In this document: piece by piece, positions 1 through 5,338 of the stretch
How positions within the stretch are numbered: position 1 is the first letter of the stretch
Layout: every line of letters begins with the position of its first letter
Origin: Desulfocapsa sp.
GTDB taxonomy: Bacteria > Desulfobacterota > Desulfobulbia > Desulfobulbales > Desulfocapsaceae
Direction of reading: 5' to 3'
Assembly: GCA_030635405.1 (NCBI GenBank)
Contig: DAOVZA010000181.1
Location: forward strand, 1-5,338
Length of the DNA stretch: 5,338 nucleotides
Made by a program: the position numbers and the translations under genes
Notes under the pieces: generated by a model
What the model was told of the DNA's origin: nothing
The model's database searches: none
Seen by the model: the letters and a program-made list of their open reading frames with translations, nothing else

Positions 1-480
1 CATGATGAACTTGTTCTGGTGACTCGCCCTGACAAAGATTTACAGACTGAAATAGTATGTGATGTAACAACAGATCTAAAAAAATTTAAATGGGTTATGC
101 GTGAACCAGGTTCGGGTACTCCAAAACTATTTAAGAGGAAACATGGTGAACGTGAACGGAACTTTAGTTTTGGGATTGTACTGTTCGATTTGGTGGTTGT
201 CAAGAAGGCTATTGAAGCTGGCGCAGGGATTGGATGTCTTTCTAAATTAACAGTATGTCGAGCAATTAGCCGTGGTTGGTTACAGGAGATCCCCCTTTTA
301 GGCGTTAATACAGAACGGCAACTTTCAGTTATTCGACACAAAAACAAAGCAAAAACACGTTTGATTCGAGAATTTCTGGATTTTTGCTTTCTGTTAACTC
401 AATGCAGAGAAGGAAATGCTTGTCTTTCTTCACCGGAAAATTTTCAGAAACTGGTGTTACAATTCACTGATCTGGAATAA
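1..480 (+). CDS. LysR-type transcriptional regulator, C-terminal part (5' end outside window)
   Basis: The reading frame is open from the first base and ends with TAA at 478-480, so this is the last 159 residues of a protein whose start lies upstream; the GTG at 19 is internal. The sequence fits the second half of a LysR substrate-binding domain. It opens with the DELVLVTRP strand. The WVMREPGSGT motif, typical of the co-inducer pocket of LysR proteins, follows at about residues 31-40 of the visible part. Next comes AIEAGAGIGCLSKLTV, the conserved second-subdomain motif, and then a strand and helix ending in REFLDFC. The DNA-binding helix-turn-helix would be at the missing N-terminus. About 30 residues follow the usual domain end with no recognisable motif. 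LysR proteins normally bind DNA as tetramers and respond to a small ligand; the ligand and targets cannot be told from this fragment. It converges on hemW, with 28 bp between the stop codons. Confidence 0.85.
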   Translation, partial: HDELVLVTRPDKDLQTEIVCDVTTDLKKFKWVMREPGSGTPKLFKRKHGERERNFSFGIVLFDLVVVKKAIEAGAGIGCLSKLTVCRAISRGWLQEIPLLGVNTERQLSVIRHKNKAKTRLIREFLDFCFLLTQCREGNACLSSPENFQKLVLQFTDLE

Positions 481-502
481 CTCCCTACTCTCTGCATCTC
501 TT

Positions 503-534
503 ATCTTGTTATACCAATTCTGACATAACAAGAT
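503..534. terminator. Perfect 10-bp inverted repeat at the convergent gene ends, possible bidirectional terminator
   Basis: ATCTTGTTAT at 503-512 is the exact reverse complement of ATAACAAGAT at 525-534, with a 12-base loop. It sits where the LysR gene and the leftward operon meet, and includes the hemW stop codon (509-511). Position and symmetry suggest a shared transcription end. Against this, the stem has only two G-C pairs per arm and no run of T follows it on either strand, so it is not a classical intrinsic terminator. Confidence 0.4.
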
Positions 535-1639
535 TGGCTATTTCTCTGCCTCGTTCCGTAAGAAAGAGGTATTCTTCACTCTGTTGAATACGCCCTTCTG
601 TTATCAACTTACTGAGTTTTTCTCCATAAAAATCAGTAGGGTTTGCTCTATATCGACTTGACAGTAAGGATTTTGAAACCCCTTGATTCATCCTTAATCC
701 CATGATTACAGTTTCCCGAAATGAGGCGTCTTTCTTCAGAGTTTCCTCCTCTACAATTACTGACTTTTCTGTTTCGACACGTTCACAATATTGAACAGGG
801 GCTGCAACCGTTCGTCTTCGACTTCCCTGTACACAAGAAACCGCTCCTGCACCAAATCCCAGATAATCTTTGTTTTGCCAATAAACAATATTATGACGAC
901 ATTGATATCCACTTTGCGCATAATTTGAGATTTCGTACTGGTCTAACCCACTTTCTTTGGTGAGTTGCGAAGTGGTTTCATCCATCGCTGAGAGTGCGTC
1001 TTCATCGGGTAAGCATATTTTCCCCTCATCCACCATCTTTTCCATTGGTGTCTGCTCTTCTACTGTTAACTGATAAAGTGACAGATGCTTTACTCCAAGA
1101 GCAATTGCTGTTTCAAGGCTCTGCTGCCAGCTAAGTGGCGTCTGCCCCGGCAGACCATACATGAGATCAAGGCTTATATTTGTAAATCCAGCTTCGTCTG
1201 CCATATTAATGGCTGTCACAGCCTCATCCGCCGTATGGATACGTCCTATCTGCTTCAACTCCAGATCGTTAAACGATTGTACGCCAAAAGAAATCCTGTT
1301 TACACCACTCTCTTGTAAACTCTCGAGTTTAGCCATTTCCATGGTTCCCGGATTAATTTCAATGGATATCTCACTATCATCAGCAAAAGGAAATAAAGTG
1401 GAAGAAGTCTCAATTATTTTGCGCAACAAATTGGAAGGCAGGATACTGGGTGTTCCACCACCTAAAAAAACCGTACTTAAAGGCTCTACATGGGCGCTGT
1501 CCGCTGTTTTTGCCATATCTGCACACAATGCCTCGACATATCGTGTTTGCAAGTCATCAAGGCCCGCATATGAGTTAAAGGAACAGTAACTGCACTTTGA
1601 TTCACAAAAAGGAATATGGATATAGAGAGAGGAGGTCAT
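509..1639 (-). CDS. hemW: Radical SAM heme chaperone HemW (HemN-like)
   Basis: A 376-residue protein of the HemN/HemW radical SAM family. Near the N-terminus is the cluster motif C12-x3-C16-x2-C19 followed by Ser-Phe. The fourth cysteine found in true HemN (CxxxCxxCxC) is absent, which favours HemW over oxygen-independent coproporphyrinogen oxidase. Other family motifs follow in order: GGGTPS (60-65), EINPGT (94-99), FGVQSFN (118-124), DLMYGLPGQ (158-166), LSLYQLTVEEQTP (186-198), and CRHN with His249 before YW. The last third resembles the HemN C-terminal winged-helix domain. HemW binds heme and a 4Fe-4S cluster and is thought to deliver heme to respiratory proteins in the cytoplasm or at the membrane. 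The start chosen is the ATG overlapping the radC stop as ATGA, placing the cluster at the usual distance from the N-terminus. An ATG at 1675 would add 12 unlikely residues. No good Shine-Dalgarno precedes it, so translation is probably coupled to radC. Confidence 0.93.
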   Translation of the reverse strand: MTSSLYIHIPFCESKCSYCSFNSYAGLDDLQTRYVEALCADMAKTADSAHVEPLSTVFLGGGTPSILPSNLLRKIIETSSTLFPFADDSEISIEINPGTMEMAKLESLQESGVNRISFGVQSFNDLELKQIGRIHTADEAVTAINMADEAGFTNISLDLMYGLPGQTPLSWQQSLETAIALGVKHLSLYQLTVEEQTPMEKMVDEGKICLPDEDALSAMDETTSQLTKESGLDQYEISNYAQSGYQCRHNIVYWQNKDYLGFGAGAVSCVQGSRRRTVAAPVQYCERVETEKSVIVEEETLKKDASFRETVIMGLRMNQGVSKSLLSSRYRANPTDFYGEKLSKLITEGRIQQSEEYLFLTERGREIANLVMSELV

Positions 1640-2376
1640 AAAGTGGAATGCAGGCTTTCCATGGTTGTACGGCACTGCTTGCTTATCTCAGTCATCAATC
1701 CTTCATCGGCAAATGAAAAACTGCCGTCGCCAATAATTATATGATCAAGAAGTTGTATCTGCATCATGCTTCCAAGCAGAGAAAGGGTTCTTGTAAGTTG
1801 TAAATCCTGTTTGGAAGGTTCAAGTGAACCGGAGGGATGATTATGAGCAATGATTAAAGCAGCTGCATTGTGCTGCAGCGCTTTTTTAATGAGTTCACGC
1901 GGATAAACAGTGTTTACGTTTATAGTGCCTTCGGCCACCGTTTCTGTATCGAGAATTGCATGGGATGAATCAAGATAAATAACTGTGAGAACTTCTTTTT
2001 TGAGACCACGCATTGCATGGAGAAGAAAATCGCGAACGTCCTTTGAAGAATGGAGATAACGCTTTCCCTGGAGTCGATCCTTCAAATACCGTCTGGCCAC
2101 AGCCTGGATAAAATGAACGGCAAAACCATTTTTGGGGCCGATGCCTTTAATATCCTGCAAATCGACAAGCGGTGTTTCAAGAACAGCTGAAAGCGAACCA
2201 AACTGTTTCAATGCAGATTGTGCTGGTTCTTTACAGTCACTTCTCGGAGTTCCAAAGGAAAGCAGAAGCTCTAAAATCTCAGCATCACGAAATCCATCAA
2301 GGCCACGTTCCAGAAAACGATCCCTGAGACGTTGTCTGTGCCCCGCCCCTTTCTTTTGCCAATCGTCCTTATCCAT
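1636..2376 (-). CDS. radC: RadC family JAMM/MPN-domain protein (UPF0758)
   Basis: A 246-residue protein, slightly longer than the usual 220-235. The N-terminal third is helical, with GHRQRLRDRF at 12-21, an acidic LELLL stretch, and a helix-hairpin-helix-like segment around GIGPKN (78-83). The C-terminal half is the JAB/JAMM metalloprotease-like domain: EGTINVNTVYPREL (149-162), then the metal-site signature H178-N-H180-P-S-G with S188 and D191, giving the HxH-x7-S-x2-D spacing intact. All expected zinc ligands are therefore present. Despite the name, a direct role in DNA repair is not established for the family, and its biochemical function is unknown. The start ATG has AGGA five bases upstream (2382-2385), inside the 18-bp gap after gatB. 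The stop TGA overlaps the hemW start as ATGA. Confidence 0.95.
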   Translation of the reverse strand: MDKDDWQKKGAGHRQRLRDRFLERGLDGFRDAEILELLLSFGTPRSDCKEPAQSALKQFGSLSAVLETPLVDLQDIKGIGPKNGFAVHFIQAVARRYLKDRLQGKRYLHSSKDVRDFLLHAMRGLKKEVLTVIYLDSSHAILDTETVAEGTINVNTVYPRELIKKALQHNAAALIIAHNHPSGSLEPSKQDLQLTRTLSLLGSMMQIQLLDHIIIGDGSFSFADEGLMTEISKQCRTTMESLHSTL

Positions 2377-2394
2377 TGGCTTCCTGACAAATCC

Positions 2395-3819
2395 TTATTT
2401 GGAGAGTTCCTTGGCAAACAACTCGTTTGCCACCTTCGGATTTGCCTTACCCTTGGTTTTCTGCATTAACTGGCCGACAAAGTAACCCATGAGTTTTGTC
2501 TTTCCACCTTTAAAGTCTTCCGCCTGTCCTGGGTTTGCTGCGATAATTTCCTGTACAAAAGCGAGTAATTCGCCACTATCTGAAACCTGAACCAGATTTT
2601 TCTCTTTAACTACAACTTCAGGGTCTTTACCTGTTTCCATCATCTCAAGAAATACTGTTTTAGCAATCTTTCCAGAAATAGTACCATCATCAACCATTTT
2701 AAGGAGTGCTCCGAGTTGTTCCGGTTTCACTCTGCATTCGGCGACATCAGCTCCCTTCAACTCACGCAGGAGTTCCGTCATAATCCAGTTAGATGCTTTT
2801 TTCGCCTTGGCACCACCCTTAACCGCAGTCTCGAAAAAATCCGCTAACTCTCTTGAAGCCGTCAGGATGACAGCATCATACTCGGGCAAATCATATTCAC
2901 TGATAAAACGAGCCTTTTTAGCATCTGGTAGTTCGGGAAGTGTTGCTCTAATCTCTTCAATCCAACTGTCTTCAATTACTATCGGAATCAAATCTGGACA
3001 GGGAAAATACCTGTAATCATGTGCCTCTTCCTTGGAGCGCATTGATGTCGTTCTGTTACGATCGGGATCCCACTGAAGTGTTTCCTGAGTTACCTTATCC
3101 CCATCGAGTAATACATCGCGCTGCCTTCGCACTTCGTACTCAAGAGCTGCCTGTACATTTTTAAACGAATTCATGTTCTTGAGCTCTGTACGAGTCCCAA
3201 GTTCTTCCTGCCCAACAGGTCTTAGTGAAATATTGGCATCACAGCGAAAGCTTCCTTCCTGCATATTGCCATCACAGATATCGAGATAGCGAAGGATTGC
3301 ATGGAGTTTTTTTAGATACGCAAAGGCCTCTTCAGGCGAGCGTAAATCCGGTTCTGAGACTATCTCAAGCAAAGGAGTACCTGTGCGATTGAGATCTACA
3401 AAGGATACAGGATCACGATCATCATGAACCAGTTTGCCGGCATCTTCCTCCATGTGCATGCGAGTGATACCGATGATTTTTTTCTTGCCATCAACATCAA
3501 TCTCAACGTCTCCGAATTCAACAATCGGAAGATCAAACTGAGATGTCTGGTAGCCCTTTGGCAGATCTGGATAAAAATAATTTTTTCTGGCAAACTGATT
3601 AAACTTATTGATTGTAGATCCCGTTGCCAAACCCATCTTGATCGAATATTCAACCACCTTCTTATTCAATACGGGCAGAACTCCTGGCATTCCAAGACAA
3701 ATCTGGCAGGTATGGCTATTGGGCGGCGCTCCAAACTCGGTTGAACAGCCGCAGAATATCTTCGATTTGGTTTTCAGCTGGGCATGAATCTCCAGCCCGA
3801 TAACGGTTTCAAACTCCAT
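2395..3819 (-). CDS. gatB: Aspartyl/glutamyl-tRNA(Asn/Gln) amidotransferase subunit B
   Basis: A 474-residue protein, the normal full length for GatB. It opens with the family signature [21 protein letters not shown]. The conserved cysteine set C23, C25, C38, C41 lies around [12 protein letters not shown] and [15 protein letters not shown]. The [17 protein letters not shown] block is at 78-94, [12 protein letters not shown] follows, and a helical YqeY-like tail contains [12 protein letters not shown] and [12 protein letters not shown]. GatB binds the misacylated Glu-tRNA(Gln) or Asp-tRNA(Asn) and carries the kinase-like active site that activates the side chain. GatA supplies ammonia and GatC holds the complex together. 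Neither gatA nor gatC is in this window, so they must lie elsewhere on the chromosome. The start ATG has only a weak GAGAG about four bases upstream. A 50-bp gap precedes it with no evident terminator, so read-through from the upstream pair is likely. Confidence 0.97.
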   Translation of the reverse strand: MEFETVIGLEIHAQLKTKSKIFCGCSTEFGAPPNSHTCQICLGMPGVLPVLNKKVVEYSIKMGLATGSTINKFNQFARKNYFYPDLPKGYQTSQFDLPIVEFGDVEIDVDGKKKIIGITRMHMEEDAGKLVHDDRDPVSFVDLNRTGTPLLEIVSEPDLRSPEEAFAYLKKLHAILRYLDICDGNMQEGSFRCDANISLRPVGQEELGTRTELKNMNSFKNVQAALEYEVRRQRDVLLDGDKVTQETLQWDPDRNRTTSMRSKEEAHDYRYFPCPDLIPIVIEDSWIEEIRATLPELPDAKKARFISEYDLPEYDAVILTASRELADFFETAVKGGAKAKKASNWIMTELLRELKGADVAECRVKPEQLGALLKMVDDGTISGKIAKTVFLEMMETGKDPEVVVKEKNLVQVSDSGELLAFVQEIIAANPGQAEDFKGGKTKLMGYFVGQLMQKTKGKANPKVANELFAKELSK

Positions 3820-3869
3820 GGATCTCTCGTATTGGTAAATATTTTTTCTTTTGCTCTTTAGGAACCTAT

Positions 3870-4412
3870 TTAAGCGCTTTCTGCTCTATTAACCCATTCC
3901 CGAACTTTTTGTAACTCTTCACGCCATTCAGCACTCACTCTCACTTCTAAGAAAATCCTAAACAGTGCAAGAAAAATCCGAATGAGCTCTTCAAACAAAT
4001 GAATCCTTTCAAGGATCATTCCTTCCCGTTCTTCCGGATTATTGTCATTTCCTGACTCTGCTCCGGTTTTCGGTAATTTTACATTGCGAAACTCCATGAG
4101 AGCTGCTGCCATGGTAAAATTCCATTCATAGTCATTGAATACCAGCTGAATTCTTGCCTGTTCAAGCTTTTTACCCATTACCAGCCCTGTTCGAGCTTCT
4201 CGTAATTCGGTCTGTAACCCTCTACAGATCAAGCTTTCATTGGAATCACCTTCTCCATATTCGAGTAACATATGTTTTTCAAACACAACGACGACATCGC
4301 CCTCTTCCGGCAAAGCAACCACTCCACCGCGCTCCTCGCTCTTCCACCACAACCATGTCAAAAATTCCTGCCCGAGGAATCGTTTTTCTGCAATAAGGTC
4401 AACTAAATCCAT
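3870..4412 (-). CDS. Hypothetical protein, candidate C-terminal half of a split RdgC
   Basis: A 180-residue cytoplasmic-type protein with no signal peptide. Visible parts: a conserved-looking [19 protein letters not shown] block (12-30); a beta-rich stretch [13 protein letters not shown] (40-52); a helix with [21 protein letters not shown] (70-90); an [10 protein letters not shown] strand pair followed by FRNVKLP (108-114); an acidic, Asn-rich, probably flexible linker (115-130); and a leucine/isoleucine-rich helical tail (131-180). It is not a family I can name with certainty. The order LTxW, then a helix with L-x-x-GK, then a strand pair, then a final hydrophobic helix resembles the C-terminal third of full-length RdgC as I recall the E. 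coli protein. Its gene sits 9 bp after the RdgC N-terminal gene, with AGGA at 4420-4423 overlapping that gene's stop, so the two are translationally coupled. I infer a partner of, or detached domain from, RdgC. CDS confidence is high, function moderate. Confidence 0.85.
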   Translation of the reverse strand: MDLVDLIAEKRFLGQEFLTWLWWKSEERGGVVALPEEGDVVVVFEKHMLLEYGEGDSNESLICRGLQTELREARTGLVMGKKLEQARIQLVFNDYEWNFTMAAALMEFRNVKLPKTGAESGNDNNPEEREGMILERIHLFEELIRIFLALFRIFLEVRVSAEWREELQKVREWVNRAESA

Positions 4413-4419
4413 TTCTATG

Positions 4420-4423
4420 TCCT
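4420..4423 (-). promoter_or_regulatory. Ribosome binding site overlapping the stop codon of the upstream gene
   Basis: AGGA, read on the minus strand, shares its first two bases with the TAG stop (4422-4424) of the RdgC-like gene and lies seven bases before the ATG at 4412. It fixes the start of the 180-aa protein and implies that ribosomes ending the first gene restart on the second. Confidence 0.65.
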
Positions 4424-5027
4424 ATACGAATACGTCGGGAGTTATTCTGGCCAGTTTATCCATATCATCTTCGTTAAGGATATGTTCCCCACAAAGATAT
4501 GGAATTTGCTGAATGAGAGAGAGTCCGAAACTTTCCTTAAACAAATCCTCCAGGAGTGCTTGGGCCTTCTTGTTTGTTGAAAAGAAGAGAAGTGTTGAAT
4601 CTTCCAGATTCCAGCATAAATCAAAAACAGATGGCATCGGAAGAGCCTTGCGCATCAGTTCATTCTGGATGCGTTCTTTTATTTCCACGCGCATACTTCT
4701 GGAGATCTTTGGAATCTGTTTTTCTTTTTTGATGCGTTCTTCTTCCTTCTGCACAAATTTTTTCACAATTGCAGCAGAAACTTTTCTTTCATCGAGACGC
4801 ATGGATAAAGTGACATAATTTCCAGCCGCATATGATGCAAACTCGAAATCAGTATCAAACATATTCGTCACAGATACCCAACCAAGTGAATCTTCTTCGT
4901 AGGACTCATCAATATCTCTGAAAGCAAAAGCGACCACACGATCTGCAATAAAATCCCATATATTTTCAGGTAGTTCCCCTTCAACTGCAAAGCGGACATA
5001 ACCGGCTGTTCCTTTTATAAATCCCAT
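4422..5027 (-). CDS. rdgC: RdgC-family recombination-associated protein, short form (N-terminal and central parts only)
   Basis: A 201-residue protein that I recognise as the short RdgC type seen in delta-proteobacteria. RdgC of gamma-proteobacteria is about 300 residues, forms a ring-shaped dimer around double-stranded DNA and restrains RecA filament formation. Seen here: a first beta-alpha part (MGFIKG, ELPENIWDFI); a GWV motif at 49-51 matching the conserved GWV of the family; the FASYAAGNYVTLSMRLDERKV strand/strand segment; a long charged helical region (87-127) equivalent to the tip domain, rich in Lys, Glu and Arg; and SVFDLCWNLEDSTLLFFST (133-151) followed by KKAQALLEDLFKESFG, the counterpart of the family's strand-strand-helix. 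The protein ends about where the C-terminal base domain would begin. GGAG lies six bases before the ATG (5034-5037). It is the first gene of the leftward operon. Exact biochemical role in this organism is inferred from the family. Confidence 0.8.
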   Translation of the reverse strand: MGFIKGTAGYVRFAVEGELPENIWDFIADRVVAFAFRDIDESYEEDSLGWVSVTNMFDTDFEFASYAAGNYVTLSMRLDERKVSAAIVKKFVQKEEERIKKEKQIPKISRSMRVEIKERIQNELMRKALPMPSVFDLCWNLEDSTLLFFSTNKKAQALLEDLFKESFGLSLIQQIPYLCGEHILNEDDMDKLARITPDVFV

Positions 5028-5120
5028 TTATTTCTCCATTGGGGGTGACGAGTACTCTTTCTTTTGATCATACCCGATTCCATAAACATGGGCACACCTA
5101 TTTTATCGACCTTTTCATTC

Positions 5121-5167
5121 ATTTTAAAATTTACAGATAAGAAACCAAACTTGACACTAATATTATA
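5121..5167 (-). promoter_or_regulatory. Candidate promoter region for the rdgC-gatB-radC-hemW operon
   Basis: Two leftward possibilities are visible. One is TTGGTT (5143-5148) and TAAAAT (5121-5126) with a 16-base spacer. The other is an exact TATAAT (5162-5167) that lacks a recognisable -35. Either would give a leader of roughly 85-130 bases before the ATG at 5027. The region is AT-rich, so chance matches are likely. Confidence 0.25.
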
Positions 5168-5196
5168 TCCATGGCACAAAAAATTCATTTTTTCTC

Positions 5197-5225
5197 TTGA
5201 CACACGAAAAACAAAATTGTATAAA
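5197..5225 (+). promoter_or_regulatory. Strong sigma70-type promoter of the tRNA genes
   Basis: A perfect -35 TTGACA (5197-5202), a 17-base spacer and -10 TATAAA (5220-5225) stand just upstream of the tRNA-Lys gene. The expected transcription start is about 5232, leaving only a few leader bases before the mature tRNA. The -35 is preceded by an A/T-rich stretch that could act as an UP element. Confidence 0.85.
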
Positions 5226-5237
5226 AGCTTGCTTCAT

Positions 5238-5313
5238 GGGTCGTTAACTCAGTCGGTAGAGTATCTGCCTTTTGAGCAGAGAGTCGTTGGTTCGAGCCCA
5301 ACACGACCCACCA
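5238..5313 (+). tRNA. tRNA-Lys (anticodon TTT)
   Basis: The full cloverleaf can be folded by hand. The acceptor stem is GGGTCGT (5238-5244) with ACGACCC (5303-5309). The D arm is ACTC/GAGT around an 8-base loop containing GG. The anticodon stem is TCTGC/GCAGA with loop CTTTTGA, placing TTT at 5271-5273. The variable loop is five bases, and the T arm is GTTGG/CCAAC with loop TTCGAGC. The discriminator A is followed by an encoded CCA, for 76 bases in total. It decodes AAA and, by wobble, AAG lysine codons. It is transcribed from the promoter at 5197-5225. Confidence 0.98.
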
Positions 5314-5315
5314 AT

Positions 5316-5338
5316 GTCCCCATCGTCTAGTCAGGTCC
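5316..5338 (+). tRNA. tRNA, probably tRNA-Glu, 5' part (continues past window end)
   Basis: GTCCCCATCGTCTAGTCAGG, beginning two bases after the CCA of tRNA-Lys, matches the acceptor 5' strand and D arm typical of bacterial tRNA-Glu (GTCCCC, TC, GTCTAG). The anticodon lies outside the window, so the identity rests on this resemblance. The two-base spacing means both tRNAs come from one precursor transcript. Confidence 0.75.

Larger units (their letters stand above)
5028..5237. other. Divergent intergenic region
   Basis: This 210-bp AT-rich stretch separates the leftward operon from the rightward tRNA genes. It holds the tRNA promoter, the weaker leftward promoter candidates, a perfect palindrome ATTTTAAAAT (5121-5130) and two copies of CTTGACAC (5150-5157 and 5196-5203). 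I see no convincing protein-coding gene in it. Confidence 0.7.

Noticed and set aside
402..497. Distant inverted match ATGCAGAGA (402-410) and TCTCTGCAT (489-497) as a terminator hairpin for the LysR gene
   Set aside because: The arms are 78 bases apart and the first is inside the coding region; a nine-base match at that distance is weak evidence.
1161..1589. A 142-codon plus-strand open frame opposite hemW
   Set aside because: It lies wholly antisense to the well-supported hemW gene, and its translation shows no recognisable domain.
3930..4000. Hydrophobic stretch near the C-terminus of the 180-aa protein as a membrane segment
   Set aside because: The [15 protein letters not shown] run is interrupted by arginines and glutamate at helical spacing, which fits an amphipathic packing helix better than a membrane span.
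5151..5166. TTGACA at 5151 with TATTAT at 5161 as a second rightward promoter
   Set aside because: The two hexamers are only four bases apart, and nothing like a -10 lies 16-18 bases downstream.
5015..5203. A 62-codon open frame on the minus strand upstream of and overlapping the rdgC-like start
   Set aside because: It covers the promoter region of the tRNA genes, overlaps the start of the RdgC-like gene in another frame, and its translation resembles no family; it looks like a chance open frame.
5064..5330. An 88-codon open frame on the plus strand running through tRNA-Lys
   Set aside because: It reads through the tRNA promoter and the complete tRNA-Lys gene into the next tRNA, so it is not a protein gene.

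Overview
The window looks like ordinary chromosome from a Gram-negative, Desulfobacterota/delta-proteobacterium-type organism with moderately low GC. That guess rests on a short RdgC-family protein, a RadC with a long GHRQRLR-type N-terminus, and the style of GatB and HemW. All of this is by eye, and the genus is not determined.

Layout, left to right. Positions 1-480 (+) hold the 3' end of a LysR-type regulator gene cut by the window edge. Positions 503-534 hold a perfect 10-bp inverted repeat at the point where this gene meets the leftward genes. Positions 509-5027 (-) hold a tight five-gene leftward run, transcribed in the order rdgC N-terminal half, a second small gene, gatB, radC, hemW. 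Gaps in that run are 9, 50 and 18 bp, and the last junction is a 4-base ATGA overlap, so it reads as one operon. Positions 5028-5237 are a divergent intergenic region with a near-consensus rightward sigma70 promoter. Positions 5238-5313 (+) are a complete tRNA-Lys(UUU) with encoded CCA. Two bases later, at 5316, a tRNA, probably tRNA-Glu, begins and runs off the window.

The most interesting point is the first gene pair of the operon. The 201-aa protein matches the N-terminal and middle parts of RdgC, a ring-forming DNA-binding protein that modulates RecA. The 180-aa protein made just downstream, which I would otherwise call hypothetical, has a weak but ordered resemblance to the C-terminal part of full-length RdgC. 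I infer a two-subunit (split) RdgC. The two reading frames lie in the same frame, separated by a single TAG codon and three sense codons. A Shine-Dalgarno sequence overlaps that TAG, which favours coupled separate translation over read-through.

The other operon members are housekeeping genes: GatB (tRNA-dependent amidation), RadC (JAMM-domain protein of unclear role) and HemW (radical-SAM heme chaperone). I see no mobile element, CRISPR array or integrase.
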